NCBI GenBank assembly: GCA_024180945.1
Contig: JAKSGN010000007.1
Coordinates: 4,030,001 to 4,094,000, forward strand
From: Macrophomina tecta
Taxonomy: Eukaryota > Ascomycota > Dothideomycetes > Botryosphaeriales > Botryosphaeriaceae
Length of the DNA stretch: 64,000 nt
Direction of reading: 5' to 3'
Numbering within the stretch: position 1 is the stretch's first letter; each line of letters begins with the position of its first letter. The position numbers and the translations under genes are program-made. This document shows, in pieces, positions 1 to 12,079 of the stretch. The notes beneath the pieces are model-generated. The model saw only the letters and a program-made list of their open reading frames with translations, was not told the origin of the DNA and ran no database searches.

Positions 1-310
1 CGCGAACGCTACCGAGAACCCAGAAAATATTGCCAATCATCGCATCATGCCATGAGACGAGACATCTACTAAGCCCAAGCAAGCAAAATACTGAACAAGA
101 TCGTCGGATGCATGAGCCCTTTCCAGGCCCATAGCGCTGGAAGAATATCCACACCGGAGAAGCACACCGTTGCCACCTCGTCCATATATACATCTCAAGA
201 GCCGTCGACCTGTACCCGTGCGCATCGTAATCTGGACGGTACCGCGTCTCCAGAAAAACCTCGAGCTTCGCCTGGTCTTTCCACTAGTCCATTGCTCGTG
301 TCCACTCCCT
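1..310. other. 3' flank of the first gene, no gene seen
   Basis: This stretch lies downstream of the minus-strand transcription factor gene and probably holds its 3' untranslated region. Short open frames here show no recognisable protein feature. Confidence 0.5.
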
Positions 311-626
311 TTACAAACTCCCGGGCGCACCAGGCCCTTGGCCAAAGAAAAATCCGTCAAAAAGATCAAATGCATTCCCATCGCTCCAATCATGATTGCC
401 GGCCCCTGCTGCATCATCGAGCTGCATGCCAAATCCGAGATCCAGGTTCCCGCCGCCCCCAGCTTCCGCGCTAGCGCCACCTGCGGGGAATGCGTCAAGG
501 AAGTCTAGATCCGGGAAAGACGTAAGAGCAAGATCCGGATATGACGACTGCTGCTGCAGGACTGTTGTATTCGGCCCGTAAGTCGTCGTGTAAGGGGACG
601 TTTGCTGTTGGTTGAAGGAGGGCATA

Positions 627-663
<37 letters not shown>

Positions 664-3600
664 GCTGCTGCTGCTGCTGTTGTGGATGTAGCGGCTGATG
701 AGAGTGATGGCGCTGGTGATTTGGCCGCTGCTGCACTTGCACAGGCGACGTCGGAGAAGTCTGTAGCTGAGGGTCAATGGGCGCTGTGTTGAACCGACGC
801 ATCTCAGGCGAGATGAAGGTGGCCGACGAGGTCGCCGGCCGGGGTATTTCCTGCTTGACTTGTTGGTTTTGCATCGGATTCTGGGGCCGCATGCCCACAA
901 GCCCGAGACTGGGTCGTCTCAACGTCCGCGACTCGCTCTCCTCGTCGCTAAATAAATCCCGCAGATTCATGTCAAAGCGAGGTTGCGGTTTCTTTGAGCT
1001 ATGACCAGAACTGTTCCTCGAACTGGGAAAGTAACTTGACTGGTTGAGACCCCGCCCATGTTCAGCGGTGGGCGAGGCTGTAGATCGCTGCTCTGACGCT
1101 GAAAAGTTGGGCGATTGATGATAGGACTGTGGATTTTGCGAGCGTGCATGCGAGATTGCTTGCGGTCCAAAGCCTGTTGTCGACATGCACATTTGAATGG
1201 TAGCTTTGCTCATACGGTCAAAGGCGTCGCGGCATGCCTCGGCGGGTGGACATTTTTCAATGAGGTCGCCAAGAACAGAGGTCGCCGCAAGTACAGTGAA
1301 ATCGACATCGTCGAGAGACTAGCACATATTAGAAGGGCCCTCTTGTAATTTGGTCCTCAAGACTTACTAAGTGACTTCGGACAACCGGTGAGTGCCAAAT
1401 AGCATAGAGGAATGAAATGCCTGGACCTCTGTTAGCGTCCCGGCCACGCGCAAGCCGATATGGCATATCGAAGACGCAGCAATCTCCAAACTTTCGGGAC
1501 AAGGGCAACAAAGCCGTGACAAATCATGCGCTGGAGCTGTTCCTCGTCGCTTTCAATGCGGCTTCGCAGCGGTCGAGTCATTGTGCCCGCGAAAGAACGG
1601 CGGCAGTTCCGTAGGAAGCAGAGCAAGGGAAAAAAAAAAAAAAAAAGTTGAGAACCCACCTGCCATGAACAAATGATGAGTAGCCAAAAAGGTGTAGTTG
1701 ACCAAATGTACTCGATGAAGCTGACGATATAGCTTTAGAACCTTTTGTCCGGCTTCTGCAACCTTCAAGAATATGTGTTCTTCATCTTCTCGTTCTTCTA
1801 GATTCATCATTGATGGGCTAGACACATCATCTTCAGTGGACTTGAGCTCATCTGCCAAAACTGGCGGAACACTTAAGCTCTGTCTATACAGCATGATAAC
1901 AGCCTGCCAATAGTTGAGCTCCAAGAACAGCGGAGAGAATTGGACACCAGTGTCCATCTGGGTTGGTGAAGATTCTTTCCATTCCCATAGACGTCGATCA
2001 ATATCCCGACGCCATGATAGGAAAGAGTCAAACTTGGACAGGAATGGAGACGGCAGCTTCGTATGCATGAAGTCGTTGCCTTTGTTTGCGCCAATTGCGC
2101 GCGCTTGCTGCGCCTGGCGGTGTTGCAATACTTGAAGAATCTCCGATTGTAGGAGACGTAGGCGGAAATAATGATAAGACACACATTTATAGGTCGGCTT
2201 CTCGTTCCCCCCTGGCGGCCTCAAGAAGCCCTCCCGAGTTATGTACTTGTCGTCTAGCGGAGAGGGGAATTCGGTGGTGATGACCTGGTCAGTGATGCCA
2301 AATGGCCTTCCCACGCAGGTGCTGACAAGACGATCAAACGAATACACGCACCACCATAGGCGGCGGCGGAGATCACGAACCCACTGTCGCCTGCCTCGCT
2401 CTTTCGGATCGAGTCTCACCGCACTGGTTGCACCAGGCGCAGAGCCGCCGTCATTAACGGGATTTTGCGTGTGTGTCTCCTCACCATCAGTGCCACCAAT
2501 ACCCACACCGTCCTCATAGTGGAGCCCTAGATCGACACCTAGTCTCACGGCTACACCTGTGATGTACCACAGACCTGGTGCGACGGGCCTCAGCAGGGCG
2601 AACCCAGCAAGGAGCAAGACAGCTTGCAGTTCCTCCAGGCCACCGCCGAAGCCATCGGGACGATCGACAGAGGGGGATGACGAAAGGAAGCTCTCGAGGT
2701 GGACAATGGCGGAGGCATGGTACTCTTCGGGCTGGTGTTGCACACCTGCGAGCTTGCGCCGCTTGCCCGGTGGTGGAGACTGCGAGGGCTTCTGCGACGC
2801 ATTGTTTGCATCCGGGTCAGGCGATTCGGACGTGGCATCCGAGCTGCCCATGATAATGCCAGCGCCGATGGCGAAGACAATATTCAGCATGTACAACTCC
2901 CGGCTTGTCCGATCCTTCGGGTCCGAGGCTATGGCGCGCTCGAACATGGACATGAACTCGCCGCGGTGGAGGATTGGGATCTGTGGGTTAGCATGCTCAA
3001 AGTATAGCTCGACCAGCTTCAATGCCAGCTCACGATCGGGGAAGGGGGCTTGGCGGATGGCGGGCTTGGTGTGCAGGCCGAAGAAGGAATCCCTCATGGA
3101 GGTGCCATTGGCGGCGGCCTGCTGGGGCAGGGGCTTGCTGGCGCGTACGCTACCCTTCTCTGATGATGCACCGGACACTGAACTCTTCACGGCGGCAAAC
3201 ACGACGCGGGCAAAGGAGATGCCAGAGGTCGAGCCTAGGAAACGCGGGTCGGAGGCGCCTTGCACAGAGACCATGCCAATATTCGACACCATGTTGTTGA
3301 TCTTGTCGCGGTCGTACTGCTCCTGCTGCTTCGTATCTGCGCCGTCACCGCCAGCCGAGTCCTGCTGCGCGCTGAGCTGGCCCTCCTGGGCAGCGGCGCG
3401 AGCCTGTTTGTCGAGGGGGAAGGTTGCTTCGCCATTGGGTGGCTTGTAGCTTAGAGCGAAGTGTTCGGGCGGGGCAAAGTCGATTTGGTTGTCGCGCAGC
3501 AGCGATTGCAGGTACGCGACCCTGCTCTCGAGGTAATACACATAGCTGTTGGAGACAACACAAGCATCAGCACATCACTGCCCACTTTTCGCGCGGTCCA

Positions 3601-4035
3601 GCGGGCCAACAGCCACGGGCCGCGCCGCATGCAGCGGCAGGCGTGCAGGAAGCTGGGCTCGCACGCACGGTGGGCGCAGCGCGTCGGTGAGACGCCTGGT
3701 GCCAGAGTGCACACAAATTTCCCTCCTGCCGCCCGCCCCCCACCCACACGCAGCAGAGCCCCCTCAGAGCCAACGCACCTTCGTGGTATCTCCCTCTTGG
3801 TGATGGGGTCGTAGCCAACGCACTTGACGCGGGCCTTCTCGCAGCTGGCGCAGGCGGGCAGGCGCTGGTCGCAGCGATTCTTGCGCAAGCGGCAGCGGTT
3901 GCACGCCGAGACGTTCCGGAAGGACGAGACGTGTTGGCCGCTGGCGGTGGGCGACTCGATCTTGCTGCTGTGGTCGTCGGGCGAAGCGCCGTCAGTCGAC
4001 TCTGCCTCTCGCTCTCGCGGGCGCTTTGCGGTCAT
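311..4035 (-). CDS. Zn(II)2Cys6 transcription factor with glutamine-rich C-terminus
   Basis: Likely a nuclear sequence-specific regulator of the fungal Gal4/PPR1 type; its target pathway cannot be read from the sequence. I see four exons (4035-3779, 3545-1660, 1420-1368, 1318-311) joined by GT-AG introns, giving 1067 residues. A canonical zinc cluster spans residues 45-72 (C-x2-C-x6-C-x6-C-x2-C-x6-C). Directly behind it come the linker REIPRSYVYYLESR and a coiled segment, then a fungal-specific regulatory domain from about residue 260 (ELYFEHANPQIPILHRGEF) that ends across introns 2 and 3 (MAG/ISFLYAIWHSP). The last exon encodes a Gln/Pro/Ser-rich tail with a run of about 18 Gln and acidic-hydrophobic patches (FDLFDGFFFG) that could be an activation domain. 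The start was chosen as MTAKRPR, the first in-frame Met close to the zinc cluster; a Met at 4113 is possible. Intron 2 carries a T-tract and in-frame stops, so it must be spliced. Confidence 0.88.
628..682. repeat. Trinucleotide microsatellite (GTT)n/(GCT)n
   Basis: On the minus strand this reads as CAA and CAG codons and encodes the poly-Gln run in the C-terminal tail of the transcription factor. Pure runs of this kind vary in length between strains. Confidence 0.95.
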
Positions 4036-5019
4036 GCCGCATGTCCTTTGCGCGACCGCTCTATCGGGAAGACATCCAACTTGTGTGCACACGGGGGCGG
4101 TGGGCCTGCGCAACGGCGGACGGGGAGGCGGGCGGCGGTTGATGGACGGAGTTGCGCAGCGGCGGCAGCAGCAGCAGAGGCGAGGCTGACCAATCTCGAG
4201 TGGCTAATCGGCGCCGAGGGATGGTCGCTGAGCTGCGGCGCAGGGGGGGCACGGAGGAGGGCGGGAAGCGGCTTGCGCTTCGTAGGGCGGATTCAAGGAC
4301 TGCTGCGGTGGAGCCTGATTTCGCGAATGTGGCAGGCTTCGAGAAAAAAGCACAGGCAGCACGCACTGGGCAGCCCGGCCCACTGCCCACACCCTTATCA
4401 AACTACGGCTCCACGCTCGCCTGCGCGACGTCAGCTCCAGCGCTTCCCCGAACGCACTCAGCCGCGCGCCCAGCCAATCGCTGCCCGCGATGGCCTGGCG
4501 CCACAGCACCTTCGCGTGCGAGCCCGGTACCCGGCGCAAACGCCCGTGGCCTGACGCTCGCACGCTCCAGCGCTCGTGTGCCTGGCTCCACATCCGAGTC
4601 TCCTGCGACGGGACAATGCTGAAGAAGAAAACATGCCTGTTGGGTATTGGCCGGGGTGCTGCTGCAACTAAAACTACGACTATGGCAAAGGATGCATGAA
4701 ACTCATCGCTCGTATGAAACGCCCTGGTAGAACGCCCTGGTCTCCCCATCTCCCCAAACGTCGTGGGGCTGGCGCCCCCTATGGAATCTCTATCTAGTCG
4801 CCCAAAACGCCGCCCAATGTGTGATGATATGCAGCTGTTGAACTTGTAGGAAATGTAGGAAATCCAAGCCAAATGAACATCGCCAATAGTGAATTTTTTT
4901 CGTAGCAGTCGAGCCGCGGCTGCTTGGTATCATGTCTTCCAAAAACTCCTGGTGCCCTTAAGAAAATTTTGTTCCATCTATGCCCGTATTACCCTCCGCT
5001 CAAGAAATAGAAAATGTGA
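4036..5019. other. Intergenic: promoter of the zinc-cluster gene and 3' end of the MFS gene
   Basis: The part next to 4036 is GC-rich and should hold the 5' leader and promoter of the minus-strand transcription factor. The part next to 5019 holds the 3' untranslated region of the transporter. Open frames here (for example 4204-4872, minus) show only low-complexity Arg/Ala/Pro composition. Confidence 0.5.
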
Positions 5020-7143
5020 TCAGAAGTGTTCCTTGGTCGTGTGGCAGACGGTCGCCTCCTCCTCGTCCGAATCCGAGGTTGAGCCGTCGTTGAGGGTCTG
5101 CCCTCCCTGCATTGGTGTGCCGTCGGTAGCGATGTACGACGCGCTGAGAGCCGCCGAGTTCAGGAGCGGCTCGCCGATGCTGCTCTCCTCGTCGTGCTGA
5201 AACTCGCTTCTGGCCTCGCTCTCGCTCTTCTCGAAGCGCGTCTTGACCTCGCGCATCCAGATGCTCTCGGTGGCGCCGATGATGGCAACAAGCGCGCAGG
5301 TCCACCAGGAGAGGCCAGAGTATCCAAGGCTGAGACCTGCAGACTGGATACCGCCCGAGACCGTGGGTCCGAAGGCGCGGCAAAGGCTAGCAGAAGATGC
5401 GGCAACACCATTGAGCGTGCCCAGAACCTTCTTTGACGGCGCCGAGTTGGCCAGCATAATGGCCAGGGGCGGATAGGCCAGCGATTGCGCGGTAACCTTC
5501 CAAATGAGAACAAGGAGAACGCCGGCCATGCGCATAGCTTCCGGCAGGAGGGTGAGGTATGGCGTCAGAGTGTAGAGGAACGGGTATGCGAGGATAACTG
5601 CGCGGAACGTTTTGAGGGGGCCGAACTTCCGGCTGACAACCGGAAAGATGAAAATCTGCACAATCATCTGGAAGAATCCCTGGGCCGACAGGATGAAGCC
5701 AATGGTCTTAGTAGGTAGCGCGAAACCGCCGACGAACTTAAATGGAAGATTAGGAGGTTCGGTCGACTTGGGCATGCTGAGGAGGACCGGCAGAAGTTGC
5801 TCGAAGGAGATGGTGTGGCTGCAAGCACATGTTAGCTCGTGAAACACACCAGTTATCGGGTGCAACGTACAAAGCGAGAATTCCGTAGCCGATGATGTTC
5901 AGCATCACCTGCGGGGTAAACGCTGAGCGCATCGAAGGCTTCGGGTTCGCCCTTGGCGGCGCGCGGAGGGAAGAAGCGGTGGGAATGCTCGTAAGGCGGG
6001 GCGATCCCTCAGTCGACTGGTAACCAGGCGGCTGCTCGTCCTCCGATTCCTCCGCCAGAAGATAGACAGCCTCCTCCAGGTAGCCCGTCTTCGCGGCCGC
6101 ACTGAGTTCGGGCTCGCTTTGGCCGCGGACCTTGCGCACCATCCATTTTCCAATCTCTAACCCAAGGTCGAAGCGGTCCTTCTTGTCCTCATGCGTCTCC
6201 TCCAGGAAAAGCAGGCCGACGATCAAGCTGAAGCACACCACGCCCGCGCAGACCAGGTTCGGAAGCAGGTAGGGGAATTTGTCGAACAGGGATCCGGGCA
6301 GGAAGACGGTAGGGTATCCCTTGACGGGCTCAGCAAGGGTGCCACCGAGGCCAGAGCCTATTATTGAGCTGCACGCACATTATTAGCTGAGAAGCCCAAC
6401 AAGCTCGCGTCGGTGGGACGTCGGACTTACCCAAGACACCAAACAAATGGCATGATGGAGTATGCGCGCGCTGTGCGTTTCAACGTCAGTAAGGTACGCC
6501 TCGCGGTCAATCCACGCCCCGATGACGCATATGCCACTTACGCTGTTGCGACTCAACCGTCACGACTTCCGCGACCGTCGTCTGGAGCACACCGATGTTG
6601 CTGCAGGGTTACACATGCGTCAGAAAATCCCATCTTGGCGCCGGCCCAAAAAGTCGGTGACCGCGTAACCCAACTCACCCGTTAAGCAGGCCGCCCAAGG
6701 CGCGTGCCAGCAGCGCCATTGGCAGGTTCTGCGCGAATCCGAACATGAGCATGCTCAATCCCGTCCCAGCCAGTCCGGTGAGGAGAATTGGCTTCCGCCC
6801 GAAGCGGTCGCTCAGCCTGCCCCACATAACGCCCGTCATGAACTCGGCGAAGGCGAAGGCTGACGTGACCATGCCCGCGTACATGGCAATCTGCTTTTCA
6901 TCCTTGGTGATTCCGAACGAGGAAATCATATAGTAGATGTATGGGAAGATGGACATGAAGGCGATGGGCTCGGCGATGCGGCATAGCGCTGGATTCGGCA
7001 TTGGTCAGCTCTCGAGAGGCGGTGGAGGGGTAGCGGGCTGAAGGGGGGGAGTTACCTAGCACGAAGAGCTGCTGAGAAGGGAAGGGGACTTTGCCATCAG
7101 GCGCGACGGACGCGCGCCGCTGACGAGCGCGACAGTTCAACAT
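5020..7143 (-). CDS. Major facilitator superfamily transporter (ZIFL/YCR023C-like)
   Basis: A 12-helix membrane transporter whose substrate is unknown; relatives are the plant zinc-induced-facilitator-like proteins and yeast YCR023C. Six exons (7143-7056, 6988-6679, 6600-6542, 6470-6431, 6368-5871, 5818-5020) give 597 residues. The N-terminal half shows LCRIAEPIAFMSIFPYIYYM and the MFS signature between helices 2 and 3 (WGRLSDRFGRKPILL). A long hydrophilic loop rich in Glu and Ser separates the halves (residues about 260-330). The second half holds a further set of helices (LSAQGFFQMIVQIFIFPVVS, LGTLNGVAASSASLCRAFGP). The C-terminus is acidic with Ser/Asp/Glu runs, as expected for a cytosolic tail. 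Two of the exons are only 59 and 40 bases long, and every intron is 52-78 bp. The start at 7143 gives a short tail running directly into helix 1 across intron 1, which fits the family. No sequence evidence ties it to the neighbouring transcription factor. Confidence 0.88.
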
Positions 7144-10100
7144 TATGATGTGCCACTGGCTTCAATTGAAGCGGTGCAAAGAGACAAGAGTAGTCACGGC
7201 ACAGCAGGGTCGATCAAGGCGAGGATGGCGGAGGGGCAGAAGGAGCGTGATGGATCCCAAAGGACAACAACACCTGAGGATCTGTCGGAGGGAAGAGGGA
7301 CTCGTCGACTTAAATGACCGTTTTTATCTGTGTCATCTAGACACGATAAGATTTAGCTAGGTGGCGTAGGGCAGACGGGCTTATTGCAGGAGGCAAGGGT
7401 ATCCTGTTGCGGGACGCCGGGGAAGTCGGAGCGCGAATCGTGAACGGGTATGGTGGTTGTCCGCTGGTGTTGCAGAGAGCACAAGAGCGGCCGGCAGCAG
7501 CGGGCGCGCGGGAGGCGGCTCTGATATAGCTTGACGCGCGGGCAAAGAAGCGGTGATGGGTACAAGCTCTGGGTAAGCGAACGATTTGCTGGCACAGGGC
7601 GGACCCCAGCTCTGTGACTGCATCGTCCTGAGCTGGTGGAAGGGTCAGATCCGGTGGTATGCTGCCCAAACGGACGCACAGGCGAAAAGGATGTGCGGCT
7701 TGGCTGGCCGCGGCCCCTGAATGTTTGCCAGCCAAGCGAGCGCCTGTCGCACATGGGGCCGGTCGCGGAACATTGGGGAGAGATGCTAGGTTGCCCCAAA
7801 AGTAAGGCGGGCTGAGATGGGTCCCAAAGACGGTGGTCGCGCGTCCGTGATGGGCGAGCTTGCAGGGCTAGGAGCGTGGATATGACATCCATTGATCAGC
7901 GGCTGGCCGGCCTGCCGGTACGCTAGAAGGGATTGACTTTGGGGCTAAACACCGTTGCCCCCTTTCCTTGGGCCCAGCACAGGGGCACCACATTTCGCGT
8001 CTACGGCCTGCGGCTCCGGGCAGATGCGCTAGCCTGCCAGCCAGGAAGGCTGGCTGCACGCCAGCAGCAAGGCACAGGCCGAGAGCAGCGGGCGCCCAGC
8101 GCGCAGGCGCAGGCTTTTCCGCGTGCTCTCGTCACTTCTCGAAGCTCCAGCGCACCACGGCTGACCGCAAATGCGAGTCGCGTTGCTTCTGCTGCGCGTG
8201 TGCTTGCTTTTGCGCCCGCTCCTCGCTGCGGTGCTGGCGTGGGTACGTGGCCGCGGCGGCGAAAGATGGCTCGAAGGGCGCGAGTCAGCGGGGCCCGGAG
8301 TGGAGCGGCGACGGGCAGAGGGCGATGCGACAATCTCATTAGCTTTCAATAGAGCAACGGCCAGCCGCGATGGTTTCAAATTACAGGAGAGGCGGTGAAT
8401 TCTGCTGCCTCGTCCTCCGGCGCTGGTGGATGGTGCCCAGCCTTGCAGACGCCGGACAGTTATAAATGCCAGCCCGCGCACCGGGCAGCCGCGCACTGCA
8501 CGGCGCTGCGCTGCGCTGCGCTGCGCTGCACTGCACTGCACTGATGTATATGCAGCATCAACAAAAGACCAGCAAGCAGTCGACCTGTCGCCGCGCGGCG
8601 GCATCGGCAAGGGTGCCGGCGAGACGGGCTAGCAGCCGTCACCTGATGCCCGCCCGTCCATTCCTGCGGCGGCGGCGGGTACCCACCGCGCGTGGCAGTG
8701 TGGTGGCCGTTGGCGTGGAATGTTGCGCATGGCCTGCTGCTCTGGAGCGCACGCCCCGCTCTCAGCGCCGGGGGGGCTGGCACTGGGGAAGAGGGCGTTT
8801 GAGCAGAGTTTACGCAACAGGAGGAGAGCAGGAGACGCGGCCTGCGCGCGCAGGCGTGACCAGCGCGTCCCTCCGCGCTGCTCGGCGGTGAGCGAGGTCA
8901 ACGGCGGCGGCTGCGCTGCCATTGGGCGGGGGCGCGCAGGGCTGCCGGGTTGAGCTGGCCCGGGGGGGAGCGGCGGCGATTGCCCGCGCTGCAAGATCCC
9001 TGCTAGCCTCTCGCGTGGAAAACGAGGAACGGCCTGCTGGCGCAAGGCTTATTCGCGTCCGGTCGTCTCGTCGAAGGTTCCTTTCGAGATCTGTGGCCGG
9101 AAGATGGCGGGTAGGGCCTCCGCTCGCGCGCTGATTTGCTGCGGCGGCGCGCGCGCTGGGCCTGCCGATTCCGCGGCACCTAGCTCCAAGCCGTTGTTTG
9201 TCGCGTCGCAGCTCCTGGAGCGCCGCCAGCCGCCAGCCTGCTGCTCGCCAGGCCCAGGAGGAGCCGCTCGCCCAGGCACCGCGTCCATGATCCATCGCAG
9301 AGCCGTCTGGGGTACACAGGCGAGCAGCTGGCAGGCAAGCGCTGCAGATCCTTAATTTCGATCCAGACGTCACCGCTGCCCGCTGAAACGATAGCCGACT
9401 GCAACTCCTGACGCGCGCCGCGAATGATCCGTCGCCCATTGCACGGTGCTGGCACTGATCACTTGACCCTCAATGTGTGACGGCAAGCGTTTTCTTCTGT
9501 GTGCCGAATGCGATGTCTCGTGTGCGGCGGTTCATCAGTGGTGCCAGCTGTTGGTGCAACAGGAAACCCAGGGTCGGAGAGAGCGACGCCCATGCCGCCC
9601 GATGCAAGCTGCATCGACAATCCCCGGTCTCCGGGCGGAAGGCAATGCATGCGGATGTCTTCGCAAAGTCAGGTCGTTACTGCTGTGCGCCCCGGCATGG
9701 TGGACCAATATAAACCCGGGTTGCTGCCCCTGGTCGCACATCTGGATAGGCTGCTCTCTGTGAGACATCCAGATCTTCCGGCGCCCGTCAGATGGCTGCC
9801 AGCCCGACCGGAGACTCACCGCTTGCTGGCGTTCAAGCAAATTATTGTCGCGCCCAACGTGACTCTTTTTTCTGGAAGTGTGGCGGAGCCTGACTGGTGC
9901 TTCTGCTCGTATAAGCCCACCAGGTCTTACAGACGTTAATATACGCTGCTGCTGATCGCGCGCTGCACTGTGTCTGCTGCTGCGCTGTGCCTGCACATGC
10001 AATCCGGGGCGCTAGGCGGATCTCTGCCTGGCTGCTCGCGGTGTCCTGAGGCCAGCCTGACTCGACGCGCTGCTGAGGGACGGGCCCGCGGGACCCTTGC

Positions 10101-10559
10101 TGATCTCTATACGACGAAAGTGATACGTCCGAGTCATCGCATCATTCCAGAATGTGATGGTTGGCGGGGGCGCGGCTTTGTGCGACGTGTAGCCACGACC
10201 GCACGGCAGCGCTAGATAGGGGGCCGTCGGCTGGTCGGGCAGGCAGGCAAACCGAGAGCCTGAGCCTGGAGCTCAGAGGAAGCGTTCGCCGCGAGTCGCT
10301 GTCGCACGGGGGCCTGATCAAGCTGGGCTGCGCGGGCCGGCCGCCAGACGACGTGGAAAGCTGGGGTTTCCTGGACTGGCAGATCGCTAGAAGGAAAAGA
10401 AGGTAGATCTCTCTGGGCCTGGGGTGGAGGCTGAATCAACGTGTGGCAAAACTCCGGCCGCAGCGGCCGCGGGAGCTGGAGCATCGCGCGACGGACGAGA
10501 CGACGTTGCCCCTTTGGCTGCCGCTGCCCACCCCTCTCTGCTCCCGCACCACGGCCAAG
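7144..10559. other. Long GC-rich stretch without a recognisable gene
   Basis: About 3.4 kb between the divergent transporter and E2-like genes. All open frames are low-complexity Arg/Ala/Pro-rich and overlap one another on both strands, which is what GC-rich non-coding DNA gives. I saw TATA-like strings (TATAAATG at 8461, ATATAAAC near 9708) and a short tandem repeat at 8504-8543, but no conserved protein motif or structured RNA that I can name. The right end must contain the promoter of the gene at 10560. Confidence 0.6.
8504..8543. repeat. Pentanucleotide tandem repeat (CTGCG/CTGCA)
   Basis: About five copies of CTGCG grade into three of CTGCA. It lies in non-coding sequence about 40 bases downstream of a TATAAATG string. 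Confidence 0.9.
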
Positions 10560-11625
10560 ATGCCCTTATTGGTCACGCTACCATCGCTCGAGAAGGCGAA
10601 TTTACTTGTCGAATTGTGAGTCACGTGCTCGCGCGCGCGCCTCGAGCTCCCGCAGCGTGCCTTGCTGACGCCTCGTCCTGCAGCGCGAGCCTGCGACATG
10701 GCTGTCCGGACGGTGTTTACATGAGCATTACCCCTGGCGACCCCTCGACCTGGACTGGCGTGATATTCATCCGCAAAGGTGCGCTTGTGCTCATTTGGCT
10801 TTGGCAGCGCTCGAAAGAGCTTCACCCAAACCTTCCCCAGCCACCAGCCGACCGGAGGCTGACCAGGTGATGTTTCAAGGCCCATACGCGCCTGCAATTC
10901 TTCGCGTCCAGATTTCTTTTCCCCAAGCATATCCAACAGCCCCTCCGCTGGTGACGCTGTCCACGGACATCTTCCACCCACTGGTGACGCCGCTGACCAC
11001 GTACACCTACACGACTGGCTCCGCCAGCGGCGAGACCGTCAGCGCCACTGATGAGGAGCGCCTTCCACCCGGTGGCTTCAGCCTCCGCCATGGCTTTCCG
11101 CAGTGGTTTGCGCGCACGCGTCGGAGCACTCCGGCGGCTCCAAATAGCCAGCCGGAAGCCAGCGGCGCCGTAGGCCCGGCCGGGGGAGCCAGTGTCCATC
11201 CGCCGCCGGTCGCCAAGATTCTAAAGTATATTCAGGCATCGTTCAGCGATGAGGCCATTCTCGATTCCGTGACGGTCGAGTCCGCTGCCAACCCCGGAGC
11301 GTATCACGCGTGGCGGTCCTACAGAGAGACCCAATTCACCGGGGGGCTGCAACCCATGACCAAGAGCAGCGCTGCACCAGCGACCCGAAGCCGCCATCCC
11401 GGTGAGTGGAATTGGGAGGGTGTTTGGGAAGAGCGGGTCAAGAAAGGCATCAACAACAGCATATCGGACGGCGTGGTCTACGGTGCCGGTGTGGAAGGAG
11501 ACGATGTGGTAAGTGGCTCTTCGGGCTTCCGTCTGCTTGTGCACTGACGGCCTCAGGTGCGCTTTGCCCAGGTCGACAGGGATATTCTGGACAAGGCAAA
11601 GGCTCGAATCCTCAAGCAAGCATAG
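10560..11625 (+). CDS. Inactive E2-like (UEV/AKTIP-type) ubiquitin-conjugating-fold protein
   Basis: Four exons (10560-10615, 10684-10778, 10880-11508, 11557-11625) give 282 residues. The UBC fold covers about residues 10-110: CPDGVYMSITPGDPSTWTGV, then GPYAPAILRVQISFPQAYP and FHPLVTPLTTYTYTTGS. The position where active E2 enzymes have HPN and a catalytic Cys reads FHPLVTP with no Cys, so it should not charge ubiquitin. That makes it an E2 variant like AKTIP/FTS, whose animal members act as adaptors in FHIP-Hook dynein complexes; whether this fungal protein does so is inference. The C-terminal half is predicted to be mostly loop plus a conserved block (HPGEWNWEGVWEERVKKGIN). The start sits in a short first exon; an upstream in-frame exon cannot be excluded. 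Confidence 0.82.
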
Positions 11626-12079
11626 ATTGCTCTGTAACAGACTTCTTTTTGGTGGGAAGGAAGGTATTGTTCTCGGAAGAATTTCACCAAAGTCTGCCTC
11701 GCATGGACGAGGTCCTAGTGAGCGTTGGTTCCGGGCTGCACGACACGCCGTCAAGTTGGATGGACGTTCTGCTGGTTGGAGGTACTTTCTCGAAATACGA
11801 AGACATGAATTTCCCCAGCTGCTGTTGGGAACCACCTGAGGCGTTGTGCGTTGAGGCCGAGCTCCTGCGAGACGAGGGAGGTCGTGGGCCACGCTTGCCC
11901 CATACAGAAGCGGGCGTCTGAGCGGAGGTACCTGTCTGGGCTGCCTGCTGGTTGGTGCTGTCTGGTCGAAATTAACGCCCAGCGACGCTCGAGAATATTC
12001 TGCCGCCCGAAAACCGGGACATCGCCGCCCAGCTGCAGGACGAGGGCGTGATCGCAGATCGGTCCGCGCCAGCGCCAGC
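11626..12079. other. Intergenic or unresolved 5' end of the next gene
   Basis: This short stretch separates the E2-like gene from the next model. A frame around 12000-12060 reads LPPENRDIAAQLQDEGVIAD, which looks protein-like and may be an unrecognised upstream exon. I could not join it by clear splice signals. Confidence 0.4.

Noticed and set aside
2559..3449. A 296-residue plus-strand frame
   Set aside because: It is antisense to the fungal regulatory domain of the zinc-cluster gene.
8029..8610. A 193-residue minus-strand frame with AAQRSAAQ repeats
   Set aside because: The repeats are the translated pentanucleotide tandem repeat; the rest is GC-rich low complexity.
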